The notes below the pieces were generated by a model. The model was given only the letters and a program-made list of their open reading frames with translations, was not told the DNA's origin and did no database searches. A program made the position numbers and the translations under genes. A stretch of 64,000 nucleotides of DNA from an uncultured Lachnospiraceae bacterium (GTDB lineage Bacteria; Bacillota; Clostridia; Lachnospirales; Lachnospiraceae), in contig CAJTTI010000002.1 of NCBI GenBank assembly GCA_910579225.1, positions 62,001-126,000 of the forward strand. Direction: 5' to 3'. This document shows, piece after piece, positions 8,114-17,177 of the stretch (the stretch's first letter is position 1; each line of letters starts with the position of its first letter).

Positions 8114-8977
8114 ATGGAAAAATCCAAAGTGTATTTTACAAAGGACATTACACCGGAGGCAGTTCTGAAACTGTACGATGCGCTGGGGGCATCGCTTCCC
8201 GGCAAGGTGGCAGTCAAGCTGCATTCAGGGGAAGTGGGAAATCAGAACTTTATCCGGCCGGACTTCTGGCAGCCCATGGTTCAGAAGGTGAACGGTACGA
8301 TCGTGGAGTGCAACACGGCCTATGAGGGAAAGCGCAATACGACAGCGGCTCACTGGGAAACCATGGACCAGCACGGCTGGACCAAAATCGCCAAAGTCGA
8401 TATCATGGACGAAGAGGGCGAACTGGAACTGTCCGTGGAGGACGGAAAGAAGATTCAGAAAAACTATGTGGGCGCTCATCTGAAGAACTATGATTCCATG
8501 CTGGTGCTGACCCATTTTAAAGGCCATCCCATGGGCGGTTTCGGAGGCTCGCTGAAGAATATTTCCATTGGAATCGCATCCTCCCATGGAAAAGCGTATA
8601 TTCACGGAGTCGGTAATGTGGATGATTTCTGGAATTCCGATCACGATTCTTTTCTGGAGTCCATGGCGGATGCGGCCAAATCCATCGTACAGTTTTTTGA
8701 CGGAAAGATTGCCTATATCAATGTGATGAAAAATATGTCTGTGGACTGCGACTGCTGTGCCGTAGCGGAGGACCCGAAGATGGCGGACATCGGCATGCTG
8801 GCTTCTCTGGACCCGGTGGCGCTGGATCAGGCCTGCGTGGATCTGGTGTATCAGTCCGACGATCCGGGCAAGAGCCATCTGATCGAGCGGATGGAGTCCA
8901 GAAACGGAATTCACACAGTGGAAGCGGCGGCGGAGCTGGGCATCGGCAGCCGTGAATACGAACTTGTGGAAATCTGA
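8114..8977 (+). CDS. DUF362 domain-containing protein
   Basis: A 287-residue cytoplasmic protein of the DUF362 family, often found with ferredoxins and predicted to be linked to Fe-S or redox chemistry; the reaction is not known. Visible features are the family-type blocks VAVKLHSGEVGN, THFKGHPMGGFGGSLKN and a CDCC cysteine cluster near residue 215. No separate 4Fe-4S ferredoxin motif is present. AGGAGG at 8100-8105 favours ATG 8114 over 8108. R1 copy 3 and the mini copy form the leader, and the gene is followed closely by the HD-domain gene. Confidence 0.8.
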   Translation: MEKSKVYFTKDITPEAVLKLYDALGASLPGKVAVKLHSGEVGNQNFIRPDFWQPMVQKVNGTIVECNTAYEGKRNTTAAHWETMDQHGWTKIAKVDIMDEEGELELSVEDGKKIQKNYVGAHLKNYDSMLVLTHFKGHPMGGFGGSLKNISIGIASSHGKAYIHGVGNVDDFWNSDHDSFLESMADAAKSIVQFFDGKIAYINVMKNMSVDCDCCAVAEDPKMADIGMLASLDPVALDQACVDLVYQSDDPGKSHLIERMESRNGIHTVEAAAELGIGSREYELVEI

Positions 8978-9001
8978 TCAGCCTGACAGAGGAAGGATGC
9001 C

Positions 9002-9589
9002 ATGGAGGAAAGGTTAAAAAAGCAGCTGGATTTTGCGCTGGAGATCGATAAGGAGAAAAATATCTTCCGTCAGACCCATCTGTCCGGTCACGGCAGAAAT
9101 GAAAATGACGCGGAGCATGCGTGGCATATGGCGATTATGGCCTATCTGCTGAGAGAATATTCCAACGAAGCGGTTGATATCACCCGGGTTATGATCATGT
9201 GTCTGATTCATGATATTGTGGAGATTGAAGCCGGGGATACTTATGCCTACGATACGGAACATAAGAAAACCCAGAAGGCCAGAGAAGACGCGGCCAAGGA
9301 GAAGCTTTATTCAATGCTGCCGGAGGATCAGAAAGCGGAACTCATCGCACTGTTTGATGAGTTTGAGGAGGGCCTGACCGTCGAGGCAAAGTTTGCCCAC
9401 GCCATGGATAACCTGCAGCCTCTGCTTCTGAACCACAGTAACAACGGGGCGGACTGGGTATCTCATCAGGTGACGGCTTCCCAGGTGTACGGTCGTCAGT
9501 CAAAGACAAAAGAAGGATCCGAGACGTTGTATAAAGTGACCGAACAGATGATTCAGGAAAACATTCAAAAAGGAAGTATTAAGAAATAA
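9002..9589 (+). CDS. HD-domain hydrolase, YfbR-like 5'-nucleotidase family
   Basis: A 195-residue HD superfamily protein. The metal-binding residues are visible as NDAEHAWH, then LIHDIVEIEAGD, and a late Asp in MDNLQPLLLN. The order and length resemble YfbR/YGK1 phosphohydrolases, which remove phosphate from deoxynucleoside monophosphates, but the substrate here is inferred. It follows the DUF362 gene by 24 bases with a GAGGAAGGA ribosome site, so they are probably one unit, ended by the strong hairpin at 9611-9653. Confidence 0.8.
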   Translation: MEERLKKQLDFALEIDKEKNIFRQTHLSGHGRNENDAEHAWHMAIMAYLLREYSNEAVDITRVMIMCLIHDIVEIEAGDTYAYDTEHKKTQKAREDAAKEKLYSMLPEDQKAELIALFDEFEEGLTVEAKFAHAMDNLQPLLLNHSNNGADWVSHQVTASQVYGRQSKTKEGSETLYKVTEQMIQENIQKGSIKK

Positions 9590-9610
9590 AATAATTGCCC
9601 AATCGGTTAC

Positions 9611-9653
9611 ACAGGCCGTACAGATGGTTTTGAGTTCCATCTGTACGGCCTGT
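9611..9653 (+). terminator. Rho-independent terminator
   Basis: A perfect 17-bp stem (arms 9611-9627 and 9637-9653) with a 9-base loop and a T-rich 3' side, between the HD gene and the potassium operon. Confidence 0.85.
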
Positions 9654-9767
9654 GTGATTTTGATCTTTAGACCATCTTAATACGGATGCCGGAATCCTTT
9701 TACTTTCTTAATCAGATCTGACTTAAGATAAAAATCATAGAAAGAATGGTAAAGGAGTACCGTACAG

Positions 9768-11102
9768 ATGGAAGAATTGCTTCATAAAAAGAAACGGCTG
9801 ACGTCTGCGCAGATCATCATCCTCGGTTTTTCCGGTGTGATTCTGATCGGAACATTCCTTCTGATGCTGCCGTTTTCCAGAAGGGAAGGGGCTGCCGCTC
9901 CGTTTCTGGATGCACTTTTCACATCCACCTCTGCAGTCTGCGTGACGGGGCTGGTGGTCCGCGATACCGGAACCTACTGGTCGGTTTTCGGTCAGGTGGT
10001 CCTTCTGCTTTTGATTCAGATTGGGGGAATGGGAGTGATCACGGTGGCGGCGTCTTTCGCCATGATCTCCGGAAGGAAACTCTCTTTGATGCAGCGCAGT
10101 ACCATGCAGGAGGCGATCGCAGCGCCGAAGGTAGGAGGTATCGTGCGCTTGACCGGTTTCATTATCCGGACAACACTGGCGATCGAGCTTCTGGGGGCTG
10201 CGATGATGGCGCCGGTATTCTGCTGTGATTTTGGGCTCCGGGGGCTTTTTATGGCGTTATTCCACTCTGTATCCGCGTTCTGCAATGCCGGATTTGATCT
10301 TATGGGAGAACGGGCGCTTTTTTCGTCTTTGACCAGTTATGCCGCGGAGCCTGTAATCAATCTGACAATTATGGCACTGATCATCACAGGGGGGATCGGC
10401 TTTCTGACATGGGAGGATATCAGGGTTAACGGGATACATTTTCACAGGTATCGGATGCAGAGCAAAGTGATTCTTTGTACAACCGTTTTTCTGCTGGCGG
10501 TTCCGGCTGTGTATTTTTATTTTCTGGAATTTTCAGGATTGGACACAGGAGAACGTATATTCTTGTCGCTTTTTCAGTCGGTAACAACGAGGACCGCCGG
10601 ATTTAATACGGCAGATCTGGCTGCCTTGAGCGAAGCGGGACAGTCAGTAACCATCGTGCTGATGCTGATCGGCGGAAGCCCCGGCTCCACGGCCGGCGGT
10701 ATGAAGACCACCACAGCGGCGGTGCTGTCTGCCACAGCCGTATCGACCTTTTGCCGGAAAGAACACACACATTTTTTCGGGCGCAGGATTGATGATGATG
10801 TGATCAAGAATGCGGCGACAGTTCTGCTGATGCACCTGTTGTTGTTTTTCTTCGGCGGGCTGGTGATCAGTGTCCTGGAAGGGCTTCCGATGCTTACGGG
10901 ACTGTTTGAGACAGCTTCTGCTGTGGGAACAGTGGGGCTCTCCCTTGGGATCACGCCGGAGCTTGGAACTGTATCCCGGCTGGTTTTGATTCTTTTAATG
11001 TTTTTCGGCCGGGTGGGAGGACTGACGCTGGTCTTTGCCGCACTGTCGGGCACCCGGAAAAAGGTATCCCAGCTTCCGAAAGAAAAAATCACAGTGGGGT
11101 AG
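9768..11102 (+). CDS. ktrB: Potassium uptake protein, TrkH/KtrB family
   Basis: A 444-residue membrane protein with repeated M1-P-M2 units. The four selectivity-filter loops can be read in order: STSAVCVTGLVV, SAFCNAGFDL, VTTRTAGFNT and SAVGTVGLSLG, each with the expected glycine. It forms the pore of a Ktr/Trk potassium (or sodium-potassium) uptake system whose gating ring is the KtrA product encoded next. Length suits the KtrB form. Ribosome site AAAGGAG precedes the ATG. Coupling to ktrA (15 bases apart) and to kdpDE downstream points to a potassium or osmotic role. Confidence 0.92.
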   Translation: MEELLHKKKRLTSAQIIILGFSGVILIGTFLLMLPFSRREGAAAPFLDALFTSTSAVCVTGLVVRDTGTYWSVFGQVVLLLLIQIGGMGVITVAASFAMISGRKLSLMQRSTMQEAIAAPKVGGIVRLTGFIIRTTLAIELLGAAMMAPVFCCDFGLRGLFMALFHSVSAFCNAGFDLMGERALFSSLTSYAAEPVINLTIMALIITGGIGFLTWEDIRVNGIHFHRYRMQSKVILCTTVFLLAVPAVYFYFLEFSGLDTGERIFLSLFQSVTTRTAGFNTADLAALSEAGQSVTIVLMLIGGSPGSTAGGMKTTTAAVLSATAVSTFCRKEHTHFFGRRIDDDVIKNAATVLLMHLLLFFFGGLVISVLEGLPMLTGLFETASAVGTVGLSLGITPELGTVSRLVLILLMFFGRVGGLTLVFAALSGTRKKVSQLPKEKITVG

Positions 11103-11117
11103 GTAAGGAGGATTTTT

Positions 11118-11765
11118 ATGAAGTCAATACTTTTGATCGGGCTTGGACGCTTTGGAAAGCACATTGCCATGCATCTGAATCAGCTTGGGCATCAGATTAT
11201 GGCGGTGGATCATGTGGAGGAACATGTAGAATCGGTTTTGCCTTATGTCACCAATGCACAAATCGGAGACAGCACTAACGAGGATTTTTTAAGATCCCTC
11301 GGGATCCGCAATTTTGACGTGTGCATTGTCGCCATCGGGAATGATTTTCAGAGTTCTCTGGAGACCACCTCTCTTCTGAAAGAATTGGGAGCGAAGCTGG
11401 TGGTATCCAGAGCAGCCAGAGACGTGCAGAAGAAATTCCTGCTGCGCAACGGTGCGGATGAGGTGGTCTATCCGGAAAAACAGCTGGCCAAGTGGACGGC
11501 AATCCGCTACAGTGCGGATCATATTCTGGACTATATAGAACTGGATGAGGTCCACGCCATGTTTGAAATCCCGGTTCCGGAAGGTTGGACCGGCCGGACC
11601 ATCGGACAGATCGACATCCGGAAGAAATATAATATTAATATTATGGGAATTAAAAAGGACGGAAAACTGGAGCTTCTGCTGTCGCCGGATGTGGTGCTGG
11701 CAAAGGATACCACTATGCTGGTGCTTGGCAGGAATAAGGATCTGCAGAAATGTTTTCACATATAA
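11118..11765 (+). CDS. ktrA: Potassium uptake regulatory subunit, TrkA/KtrA (RCK) family
   Basis: A 215-residue cytosolic protein with an RCK-N nucleotide-binding domain (GLGRFGKHIAMHL dinucleotide motif, then MAVD and GDSTN) and an RCK-C domain over the last 80 residues. It forms the ATP/ADP- or NAD-sensing ring that gates KtrB. AAGGAGG lies just before the ATG, and the gene is 15 bases after ktrB, so the two are co-transcribed. Confidence 0.92.
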   Translation: MKSILLIGLGRFGKHIAMHLNQLGHQIMAVDHVEEHVESVLPYVTNAQIGDSTNEDFLRSLGIRNFDVCIVAIGNDFQSSLETTSLLKELGAKLVVSRAARDVQKKFLLRNGADEVVYPEKQLAKWTAIRYSADHILDYIELDEVHAMFEIPVPEGWTGRTIGQIDIRKKYNINIMGIKKDGKLELLLSPDVVLAKDTTMLVLGRNKDLQKCFHI

Positions 11766-11800
11766 GAGGGAGTCCTGCTTTCCGGACAGGGGGTGAGAGA

Positions 11801-12097
11801 ATGCAGGAGCTGTTGTTGATTATGATTGTAATGGTGATGGGGATTTATGGGTGGTTCCTGATGAAAAAACTGGATGATTTTCTGGATGAGCAGTGTCAGA
11901 TACGGGAGCGGCAGGCTTTATCTCATAGAGCGGATGAGCAGGAGCCTGTTTCTTCCGGTGTTGTACAGCCGCCTGATGCGGACGGTTCCTGTGATTTCAT
12001 AATGGTATTGCCTTCATGCCAATCAGGGGGTGACTGGCGTGGGTGTGAAAAGCAACCGCTGTATGTCGCATTTTGGGATTCAAGCCATATAAAATAG
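11801..12097 (+). CDS. Small membrane protein in the potassium operon
   Basis: A 98-residue protein with one N-terminal transmembrane helix (LLLIMIVMVMGIYGWFLM) and a soluble, slightly acidic tail. The site GGGGTGAGAG precedes ATG 11801. I do not recognise the family. Its place between ktrA and the kdpD-type kinase suggests a small accessory subunit or a membrane link for the system, but this is inference only. The C-terminal 40 residues have unusual composition (Ser, Cys, Trp) and may be poorly conserved. Confidence 0.5.
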   Translation: MQELLLIMIVMVMGIYGWFLMKKLDDFLDEQCQIRERQALSHRADEQEPVSSGVVQPPDADGSCDFIMVLPSCQSGGDWRGCEKQPLYVAFWDSSHIK

Positions 12098-12114
12098 AAA
12101 TTATGAGGAAAGTA

Positions 12115-12205
12115 TGATATAATGAGCGTAAGCGAGAAGAATGAGCCCGCTCATCCGGCGAGCGGCGAATGCGGTTCATGAATCGCAGATTCATGATATA
12201 ATGCG
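12115..12205 (+). repeat. R2 repeat, copy 1, with promoter-like TATAAT
   Basis: About 90 bp nearly identical to 17797-17887. It holds TATAAT (12118-12123) at 17 bases from TAGAAA, a 6-bp hairpin ATGAGC/GCTCAT with a CC loop, and a perfect 9-bp hairpin TCATGAATC/GATTCATGA with a GCA loop. It ends about 130 bp before the kdpD start. Confidence 0.8.
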
Positions 12206-12336
12206 GACAGACGTGGCACCAGCGGCAATCATCGTCTGTCCGAAGGGGAGACAATGACACTGGCAGATTGACTACGTCTCCGGAGGAAATACATGATCTT
12301 ATGAGTGAAAATGAGGCGCAGATCGGAGGAAAGCAG

Positions 12337-15021
12337 ATGAACATGACAGGGAAGGCTTCTGGGATGCCGCTTCAGGGAGAGGGGGCTGAAGGAACCGGTA
12401 GCAGGCGCGGGAAACTGAAAATTTTCTTCAGCTACGCTTCGGGCACCGGGAAGACTTACGCCATGCTGCAGGGGGCGCATCAGGCAGCGGAACGGGGCGT
12501 GGATGTTGCGGTAGGATTTGCAGAGCTCCGCGGCTGTCCGCAGATGTCCGGGCCGCTTAAGGAATTGGAACAGATCCCTGCAAAATATCCGGAGTTTGAT
12601 CTTGACGCAGCGCTGAGAAGGAGACCAGAGCTGATTCTGGTGGGTGGGTTTGCCCACAGGAATGCGCCGGGAAGCCGTCATACCAGCCGTTATCAGGATA
12701 TACAGGAGCTTCTGGATGCCGGGATCCATGTATATACGACGATGAATGTCCAGCATCTGGAAAGCCTGAATGATACGGTGTCCGCTATTGCCGGGATTCA
12801 GGTGGAAGAGCGGATTCCGGATTTGGTCTTTGACCAGGCAGATCAGGTGGAGCTGGTGGATCTGGAACCGGCGGAGCTTCTGGAACGCCTGGCAGCGGAG
12901 AACCCGGCAGGGCAGCCGATCGCCGGCTTTTTTACGCTGGAAAATCTGACGGCGCTGCGTGAGCTGGCGCTGCGCCGCTGTGCTGACCGGGTGAATCTGC
13001 TGATGAACCGGAATAAAACAAAAAGCAGCAGTCATTACCATACAGAAGAACACATTCTGGTCTGCCTTTCTTCGTCACCTTCTAATGGTAAGATCATCCG
13101 GACTGCGGCCAGGATGACAAAGGCGTTTCGGGGGACCTTTACGGCACTTTTCGTGGAGACACCGGGGGCTGCGGCCATGAGGGAAGAGGATAAAAAGCGA
13201 CTGTGGGAGCACATGCGCCTGGCCAGACAGCTGGGTGCAGCTATTGAGACCGTCTGCGGAGACGATGTCTCTTTTCAGATCGCAGAATTTGCCAGACTTT
13301 CCGGCGTCTCGAAGATCGTCATTGGACGCAGTACTGCTACAAGAAAACATATTTTCAGCAGGCCGACCCTGACCGAACAGCTGATCGCTGCCGCACCGGG
13401 CCTGGACATTCATATCATCCCGGATACCGGCGCAGAAAACGGTTATCGGGAACAGAAGAAAAAGTTGCTTCATGTGCCGGCTGTACCGGCCGGGGATATT
13501 TTCAAAAGTGTGTTCGTCCTTCTCCTGGTGACACTCATAGGCTGCGGGTTTGATTTTCTGGGATTTACGGAGGCCAATATCATAGCCGTCTGTATCTTTG
13601 GCGTTCTGGTCATCTCGTCCATCACGACCAACCGCCTCTGCGGAATGGTGTCGTCGGTGATCAGTGTGCTGATCTTTAATTTTTTCTTTACTCTTCCGAG
13701 GTTCACCTTTCATTTTTATGATCCGGATTATCTGGTGACTTTTACGATCATGTTCATGGTAGCACTTCTGAGCGGTTCCTTTGCCGCCCGCCTGAAGGAC
13801 AACGCCAGACAGTCGGCAAAGGCAGCATTCCGAACCCGGATCCTCTTTGAGACCAACCAGCTTCTGCAGAAGGAAAAGGAGGAACAGGCGGTGGTTCATG
13901 CGGCGGCGGGACAGATGATCAAGCTGCTGAAAAAAGATCTGGCGGTGTATCTGCCGGCAGACGGGGATTTGGCTGCTCCTCTGATCTTCCGAACAGAGAC
14001 CGGCGCCCATTTTGATCTGGACACAAAGAAAGAGCGCGCCGCTGCTCGATGGGTTTTTCAGAACAACCGGCAGGCAGGCGCCGCTACAGATACGTTTTCC
14101 GATGCAAAATGCCTGTATCTGGCTGTCCGGGTCAAGCAGCAAGTATATGGTGTGGTGGGGATTTCCATGGACGGCGAACCTCTGGATTCTTTTGACAACA
14201 GTGTAGTTCTCTCGATCCTGGGCGAATGCGCCCTGGCGCTTGAGAGTATCCGGAATGCAAAAGAAAAAGAAGAGGCGGCGATTCTGGCAAAAAATGAACA
14301 GCTCCGGGCTAATCTGCTCCGGGCCATTTCTCATGACCTGCGCACGCCTCTGACCTCCATCTCGGGCAGTGCCGGCAATCTGCTGGCTAACTATCAGAAG
14401 ATGGATGATACGATTCGAATGCAGACTTTTACAGATATCTATGACGATTCCATGTGGCTGATTAACTTAGTGGAAAATCTGCTGGCAGTCACCCGGATCG
14501 AGGGCGGACAGGTGGATTTGCCCAGGTCGGTGGAGTTGATGGATGAGGTGGTAGCGGAGGCTTTGCGGCACATCGGCCGAAAAAGCACGGAGCATATCAT
14601 TCGCGTCAGCGCCGGGCAGGAGCTTTTGCTGGCGAAGATCGACGCGAAGTTGATTGTCCAGGTGCTGATCAATCTGGTGGACAACGCAGTCAAATATACG
14701 CCGCCCGGTTCAGTGATCGGGATCTGCACGGAAAAGAAGGGAAAATGGATTGAAGTGTCTGTATCCGACGACGGGCCGGGGATTCCCGATGAACAAAAAC
14801 CCCGCGTTTTCGACATGTTTTACAGCGGAGCCAACAAGAGCGCAGACAGTCGCAGGAGCCTGGGACTGGGGCTTGCGCTGTGCCGCTCCATCATTGCCGC
14901 CCACGGCGGTACAATCACAGTCACAGATCACAGGCCGGCAGGTAGTGTTTTTACCTTTACTCTGCCGACCGGGGAGGTTAATTTGCATGAACAAGCCGTT
15001 GATTCTGGTTGTGGAGGATGA
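12337..15021 (+). CDS. kdpD: KdpD-type osmosensitive K+ sensor histidine kinase
   Basis: An 894-residue kinase with the full KdpD plan: an N-terminal KdpD domain with the P-loop SYASGTGKTYAM and the TTMNVQHLESLND block, a universal-stress-protein-like domain (about 240-360), four closely spaced membrane helices (about 390-490), a GAF-like region, then HisKA with the phospho-His block ISHDLRTPL and HATPase motifs (NLVDNAVKYTPPG, DDGPGIP, GLGLALC). It senses potassium or ionic stress and phosphorylates KdpE. ATG 12337 has GGAGG at 7 bases; a TTG at 12268 lies further upstream in the same frame. No kdpFABC pump is present here. Confidence 0.9.
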   Translation: MNMTGKASGMPLQGEGAEGTGSRRGKLKIFFSYASGTGKTYAMLQGAHQAAERGVDVAVGFAELRGCPQMSGPLKELEQIPAKYPEFDLDAALRRRPELILVGGFAHRNAPGSRHTSRYQDIQELLDAGIHVYTTMNVQHLESLNDTVSAIAGIQVEERIPDLVFDQADQVELVDLEPAELLERLAAENPAGQPIAGFFTLENLTALRELALRRCADRVNLLMNRNKTKSSSHYHTEEHILVCLSSSPSNGKIIRTAARMTKAFRGTFTALFVETPGAAAMREEDKKRLWEHMRLARQLGAAIETVCGDDVSFQIAEFARLSGVSKIVIGRSTATRKHIFSRPTLTEQLIAAAPGLDIHIIPDTGAENGYREQKKKLLHVPAVPAGDIFKSVFVLLLVTLIGCGFDFLGFTEANIIAVCIFGVLVISSITTNRLCGMVSSVISVLIFNFFFTLPRFTFHFYDPDYLVTFTIMFMVALLSGSFAARLKDNARQSAKAAFRTRILFETNQLLQKEKEEQAVVHAAAGQMIKLLKKDLAVYLPADGDLAAPLIFRTETGAHFDLDTKKERAAARWVFQNNRQAGAATDTFSDAKCLYLAVRVKQQVYGVVGISMDGEPLDSFDNSVVLSILGECALALESIRNAKEKEEAAILAKNEQLRANLLRAISHDLRTPLTSISGSAGNLLANYQKMDDTIRMQTFTDIYDDSMWLINLVENLLAVTRIEGGQVDLPRSVELMDEVVAEALRHIGRKSTEHIIRVSAGQELLLAKIDAKLIVQVLINLVDNAVKYTPPGSVIGICTEKKGKWIEVSVSDDGPGIPDEQKPRVFDMFYSGANKSADSRRSLGLGLALCRSIIAAHGGTITVTDHRPAGSVFTFTLPTGEVNLHEQAVDSGCGG

Positions 15022-15688
15022 CCCTCCGGTGCGCAACCTGATTACAACTACATTGAAGACTAATGATTACCGCTATTTGACGGCGGCCAACGGGGAAGCG
15101 GCTATCGCGGAGGCTTCCTCCCACAATCCGGATATCGTCCTTCTGGATCTGGGTCTGCCGGACCTGAGCGGGGTGCAGGTGATACAGAATATACGTTCCT
15201 GGTCAAACCTGCCCATCATTGTCATCAGTGCCAGAAGCGAAGACCGGGACAAGATTGAGGCTCTGGACGCGGGGGCGGACGACTATCTGACCAAGCCCTT
15301 TTCCGTGGAGGAACTGCTGGCCAGGCTTCGGGTGACCCAGCGGAGGCTTTCTATCATGGCGTCCGGCGGTCCTTCCTCCGGATCTGTGTTTGTCAATGGA
15401 AAGCTTCGGGTGGACTATGCGGGGGGCTGTGTCTTTCTGGAGGGACAGGAGCTGCACCTGACTCCCATCGAATATAAGCTTTTGTGTGTGCTGTCCAGAC
15501 ATGTGGGAAAGGTACTGACCCATACCTTTCTCACCCAGCAGATCTGGGGTAGGAGCTGGGACAACGACGTAGCTTCCCTGCGGGTGTTTATGGCAACCCT
15601 GCGCAAAAAGCTGGAGCCGTCGCCGGATTCGCCCCAGTATATCCAGACCCACATCGGCGTGGGCTACCGTATGATGAAATTGGAGTAG
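14987..15688 (+). CDS. kdpE: KdpE-type response regulator
   Basis: A 233-residue OmpR/KdpE-family regulator. The receiver domain has the acidic pocket VVEDD, the phospho-Asp block IVLLDLGLPD and the conserved Lys in YLTKPF; the C-terminal winged helix includes LTPIEYKLLCVLSRH and the closing HIGVGYRM. GGGGAGG precedes ATG 14987, and the first 35 bases overlap the end of kdpD, so translation is coupled. Partner of the adjacent kinase; targets are probably ktr genes or genes of potassium homeostasis, by position. Confidence 0.9.
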   Translation: MNKPLILVVEDDPPVRNLITTTLKTNDYRYLTAANGEAAIAEASSHNPDIVLLDLGLPDLSGVQVIQNIRSWSNLPIIVISARSEDRDKIEALDAGADDYLTKPFSVEELLARLRVTQRRLSIMASGGPSSGSVFVNGKLRVDYAGGCVFLEGQELHLTPIEYKLLCVLSRHVGKVLTHTFLTQQIWGRSWDNDVASLRVFMATLRKKLEPSPDSPQYIQTHIGVGYRMMKLE

Positions 15689-15697
15689 GAGAAGAGA

Positions 15698-16525
15698 ATG
15701 ACAGAAAAACAGTACGAAACACCTGGCGGCAGGATTTACTACTGGCTGAGCAGAACAGGGACGGAGAGCCCTTGGCTGGTCTTTCTGCCGGGACTAAGTG
15801 CAGATCACCATTTGTTTGACCGGCAGACCGCGTATTTTTCAGGCTGTCATAACTGCCTGGTGTGGGATGCCCCGGCTCACGGCCGCTCCCGCCCCTTTGC
15901 ATTGGAATTTACCATGGAAGATATGGCTGTCTGGCTGCACGGGATTCTAGAAGAGGAAGGGATTCGGTCCCCTGTTCTGATCGGCCAGTCTCTCGGAGGA
16001 TATGTCTCCCAGGTCTATATGAATCGATATCCGGGCTCTGCGGTCGGGTTTGTCTCCATTGATTCCTGTTCTATGAGCCGGAAATATTATTCCTGGTGGG
16101 AGCTTCTGCTTCTGAAACATACCGGGTGGATGTATCGGAGCATTCCCTGGAAGCTGCTTTTAAAATGGGGTGTACAGGGCACGTCGGAGACGGATTACGG
16201 CAGGAGGCTTATGGAGCGTACCTGGGCGGTCTATGAAAAAAAGGAATACTGCGCGCTGGCAGATCATGGCTTTCGGATCTTTGCGGAAGCGGTGGAGTCG
16301 AAGGCGGAATACCCGATTTGTTGCCCCGTACTGCTGATATGCGGGAAAAAAGATGCGGCGGGTTCCGCGAAGAGGTACAACCGCCGCTGGGCGAAGCAGG
16401 ATGGATATCGGCTGGTATGGCTGAAAAATGCAGGACATAATTCCAATACGGACGCTCCAAAGCAGGTAAACCGGCTGCTGGAGGAATTTACAGAGAACCT
16501 GCATTTTCTAAAAGAAAAGGAGTGA
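15698..16525 (+). CDS. Alpha/beta hydrolase
   Basis: A 275-residue alpha/beta-hydrolase-fold protein. The oxyanion-side motif PGLSADHHLF, the DAPAHGRS block and the nucleophile elbow GQSLGG (Ser at about 107) are visible, with a late Asp (CGKKDAAG) and a closing His in NAGHNSNTDAP, giving a full catalytic triad. The substrate is unknown. It begins 9 bases after kdpE with a GGAGAAGAG site, so it probably belongs to the same transcript, and the next gene overlaps its stop region. Confidence 0.8.
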   Translation: MTEKQYETPGGRIYYWLSRTGTESPWLVFLPGLSADHHLFDRQTAYFSGCHNCLVWDAPAHGRSRPFALEFTMEDMAVWLHGILEEEGIRSPVLIGQSLGGYVSQVYMNRYPGSAVGFVSIDSCSMSRKYYSWWELLLLKHTGWMYRSIPWKLLLKWGVQGTSETDYGRRLMERTWAVYEKKEYCALADHGFRIFAEAVESKAEYPICCPVLLICGKKDAAGSAKRYNRRWAKQDGYRLVWLKNAGHNSNTDAPKQVNRLLEEFTENLHFLKEKE

Positions 16526-16530
16526 ACAGC

Positions 16531-17040
16531 ATGAAAAAGGAAATGACCATATCGGAGCTCGTGGTAAAGATGATCAAAGCTTCCGGGGGAAATCTCCACG
16601 ATATCCGGCATTTTATGAAAGTCTACGCTTTTGCGAAGACCATCGCAGAGTGCGAAGAGGTGTCTCCAGATGAACAGAGGACCATTGAGGCGGCGGCTGT
16701 CCTCCATGATATCGCCTGCCCTCTGTGCCGGGAGAAATATGGCAGTACCAACGGAAAATATCAGGAACTGGAAGGGACCGGACTGACGGAGGCATTTCTG
16801 GAAGACAGCGGCCTTCCTGAAGAGATGATCAGCCGCATCGTCTGGCTGGTGGGCCATCATCATACCATCGCTCCGGTAGAGGGGATCGACCACCAGATCC
16901 TTCTGGAGGCGGATTATCTGGTCAATGCAGATGAGTCCGGATATTCAGCGGAAAATATTCTGAATACAGAGAAAAAACTGTTCCGGACCAGAACAGGGAT
17001 CGCATTATTAAAATCAATGTACGGAAGTAAAGAGAGATGA
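16531..17040 (+). CDS. HD-domain phosphohydrolase family protein
   Basis: A 169-residue HD-domain protein with metal-ligand motifs HDIRHFMKV, VLHDIACP and GHHHT, then a late Asp in ADYLVNAD. HD proteins of this size hydrolyse nucleotides or cyclic dinucleotides; the substrate cannot be told here. AAAGGAG at 16516-16522 supports ATG 16531 over the GTG at 16522. It follows the alpha/beta hydrolase by five bases and is followed by an R1 copy. Confidence 0.75.
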   Translation: MKKEMTISELVVKMIKASGGNLHDIRHFMKVYAFAKTIAECEEVSPDEQRTIEAAAVLHDIACPLCREKYGSTNGKYQELEGTGLTEAFLEDSGLPEEMISRIVWLVGHHHTIAPVEGIDHQILLEADYLVNADESGYSAENILNTEKKLFRTRTGIALLKSMYGSKER

Positions 17041-17055
17041 GGAACTTAAAAATCT

Positions 17056-17160
17056 AAAAAACAGCATTTGCCCGAAAGCAGCCCCGGAAGGATTTTACGG
17101 AACGAAGAGAGGGAAAATGCTTCCAGACGCAGGGGCGGAGTGAGGGAAGATGCGGAACTT
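17056..17160 (+). repeat. R1 structured repeat, copy 4
   Basis: Full-length copy, preceded by an extra half-box GATGAGGAACTT at 17036-17047 that overlaps the end of the HD gene. The outer stem reads GCATT with GATGC, one wobble pair. It ends 17 bases before the FmdE start. Confidence 0.85.
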
Positions 17161-17177
17161 AAAAGGAGAAAATACAG

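Noticed and set aside
13075..14334. 419-codon open frame opposite kdpD
   Set aside because: It is a shadow of kdpD codon use; the translation is rich in Cys, His and Gln with no domain, and no ribosome site is present.
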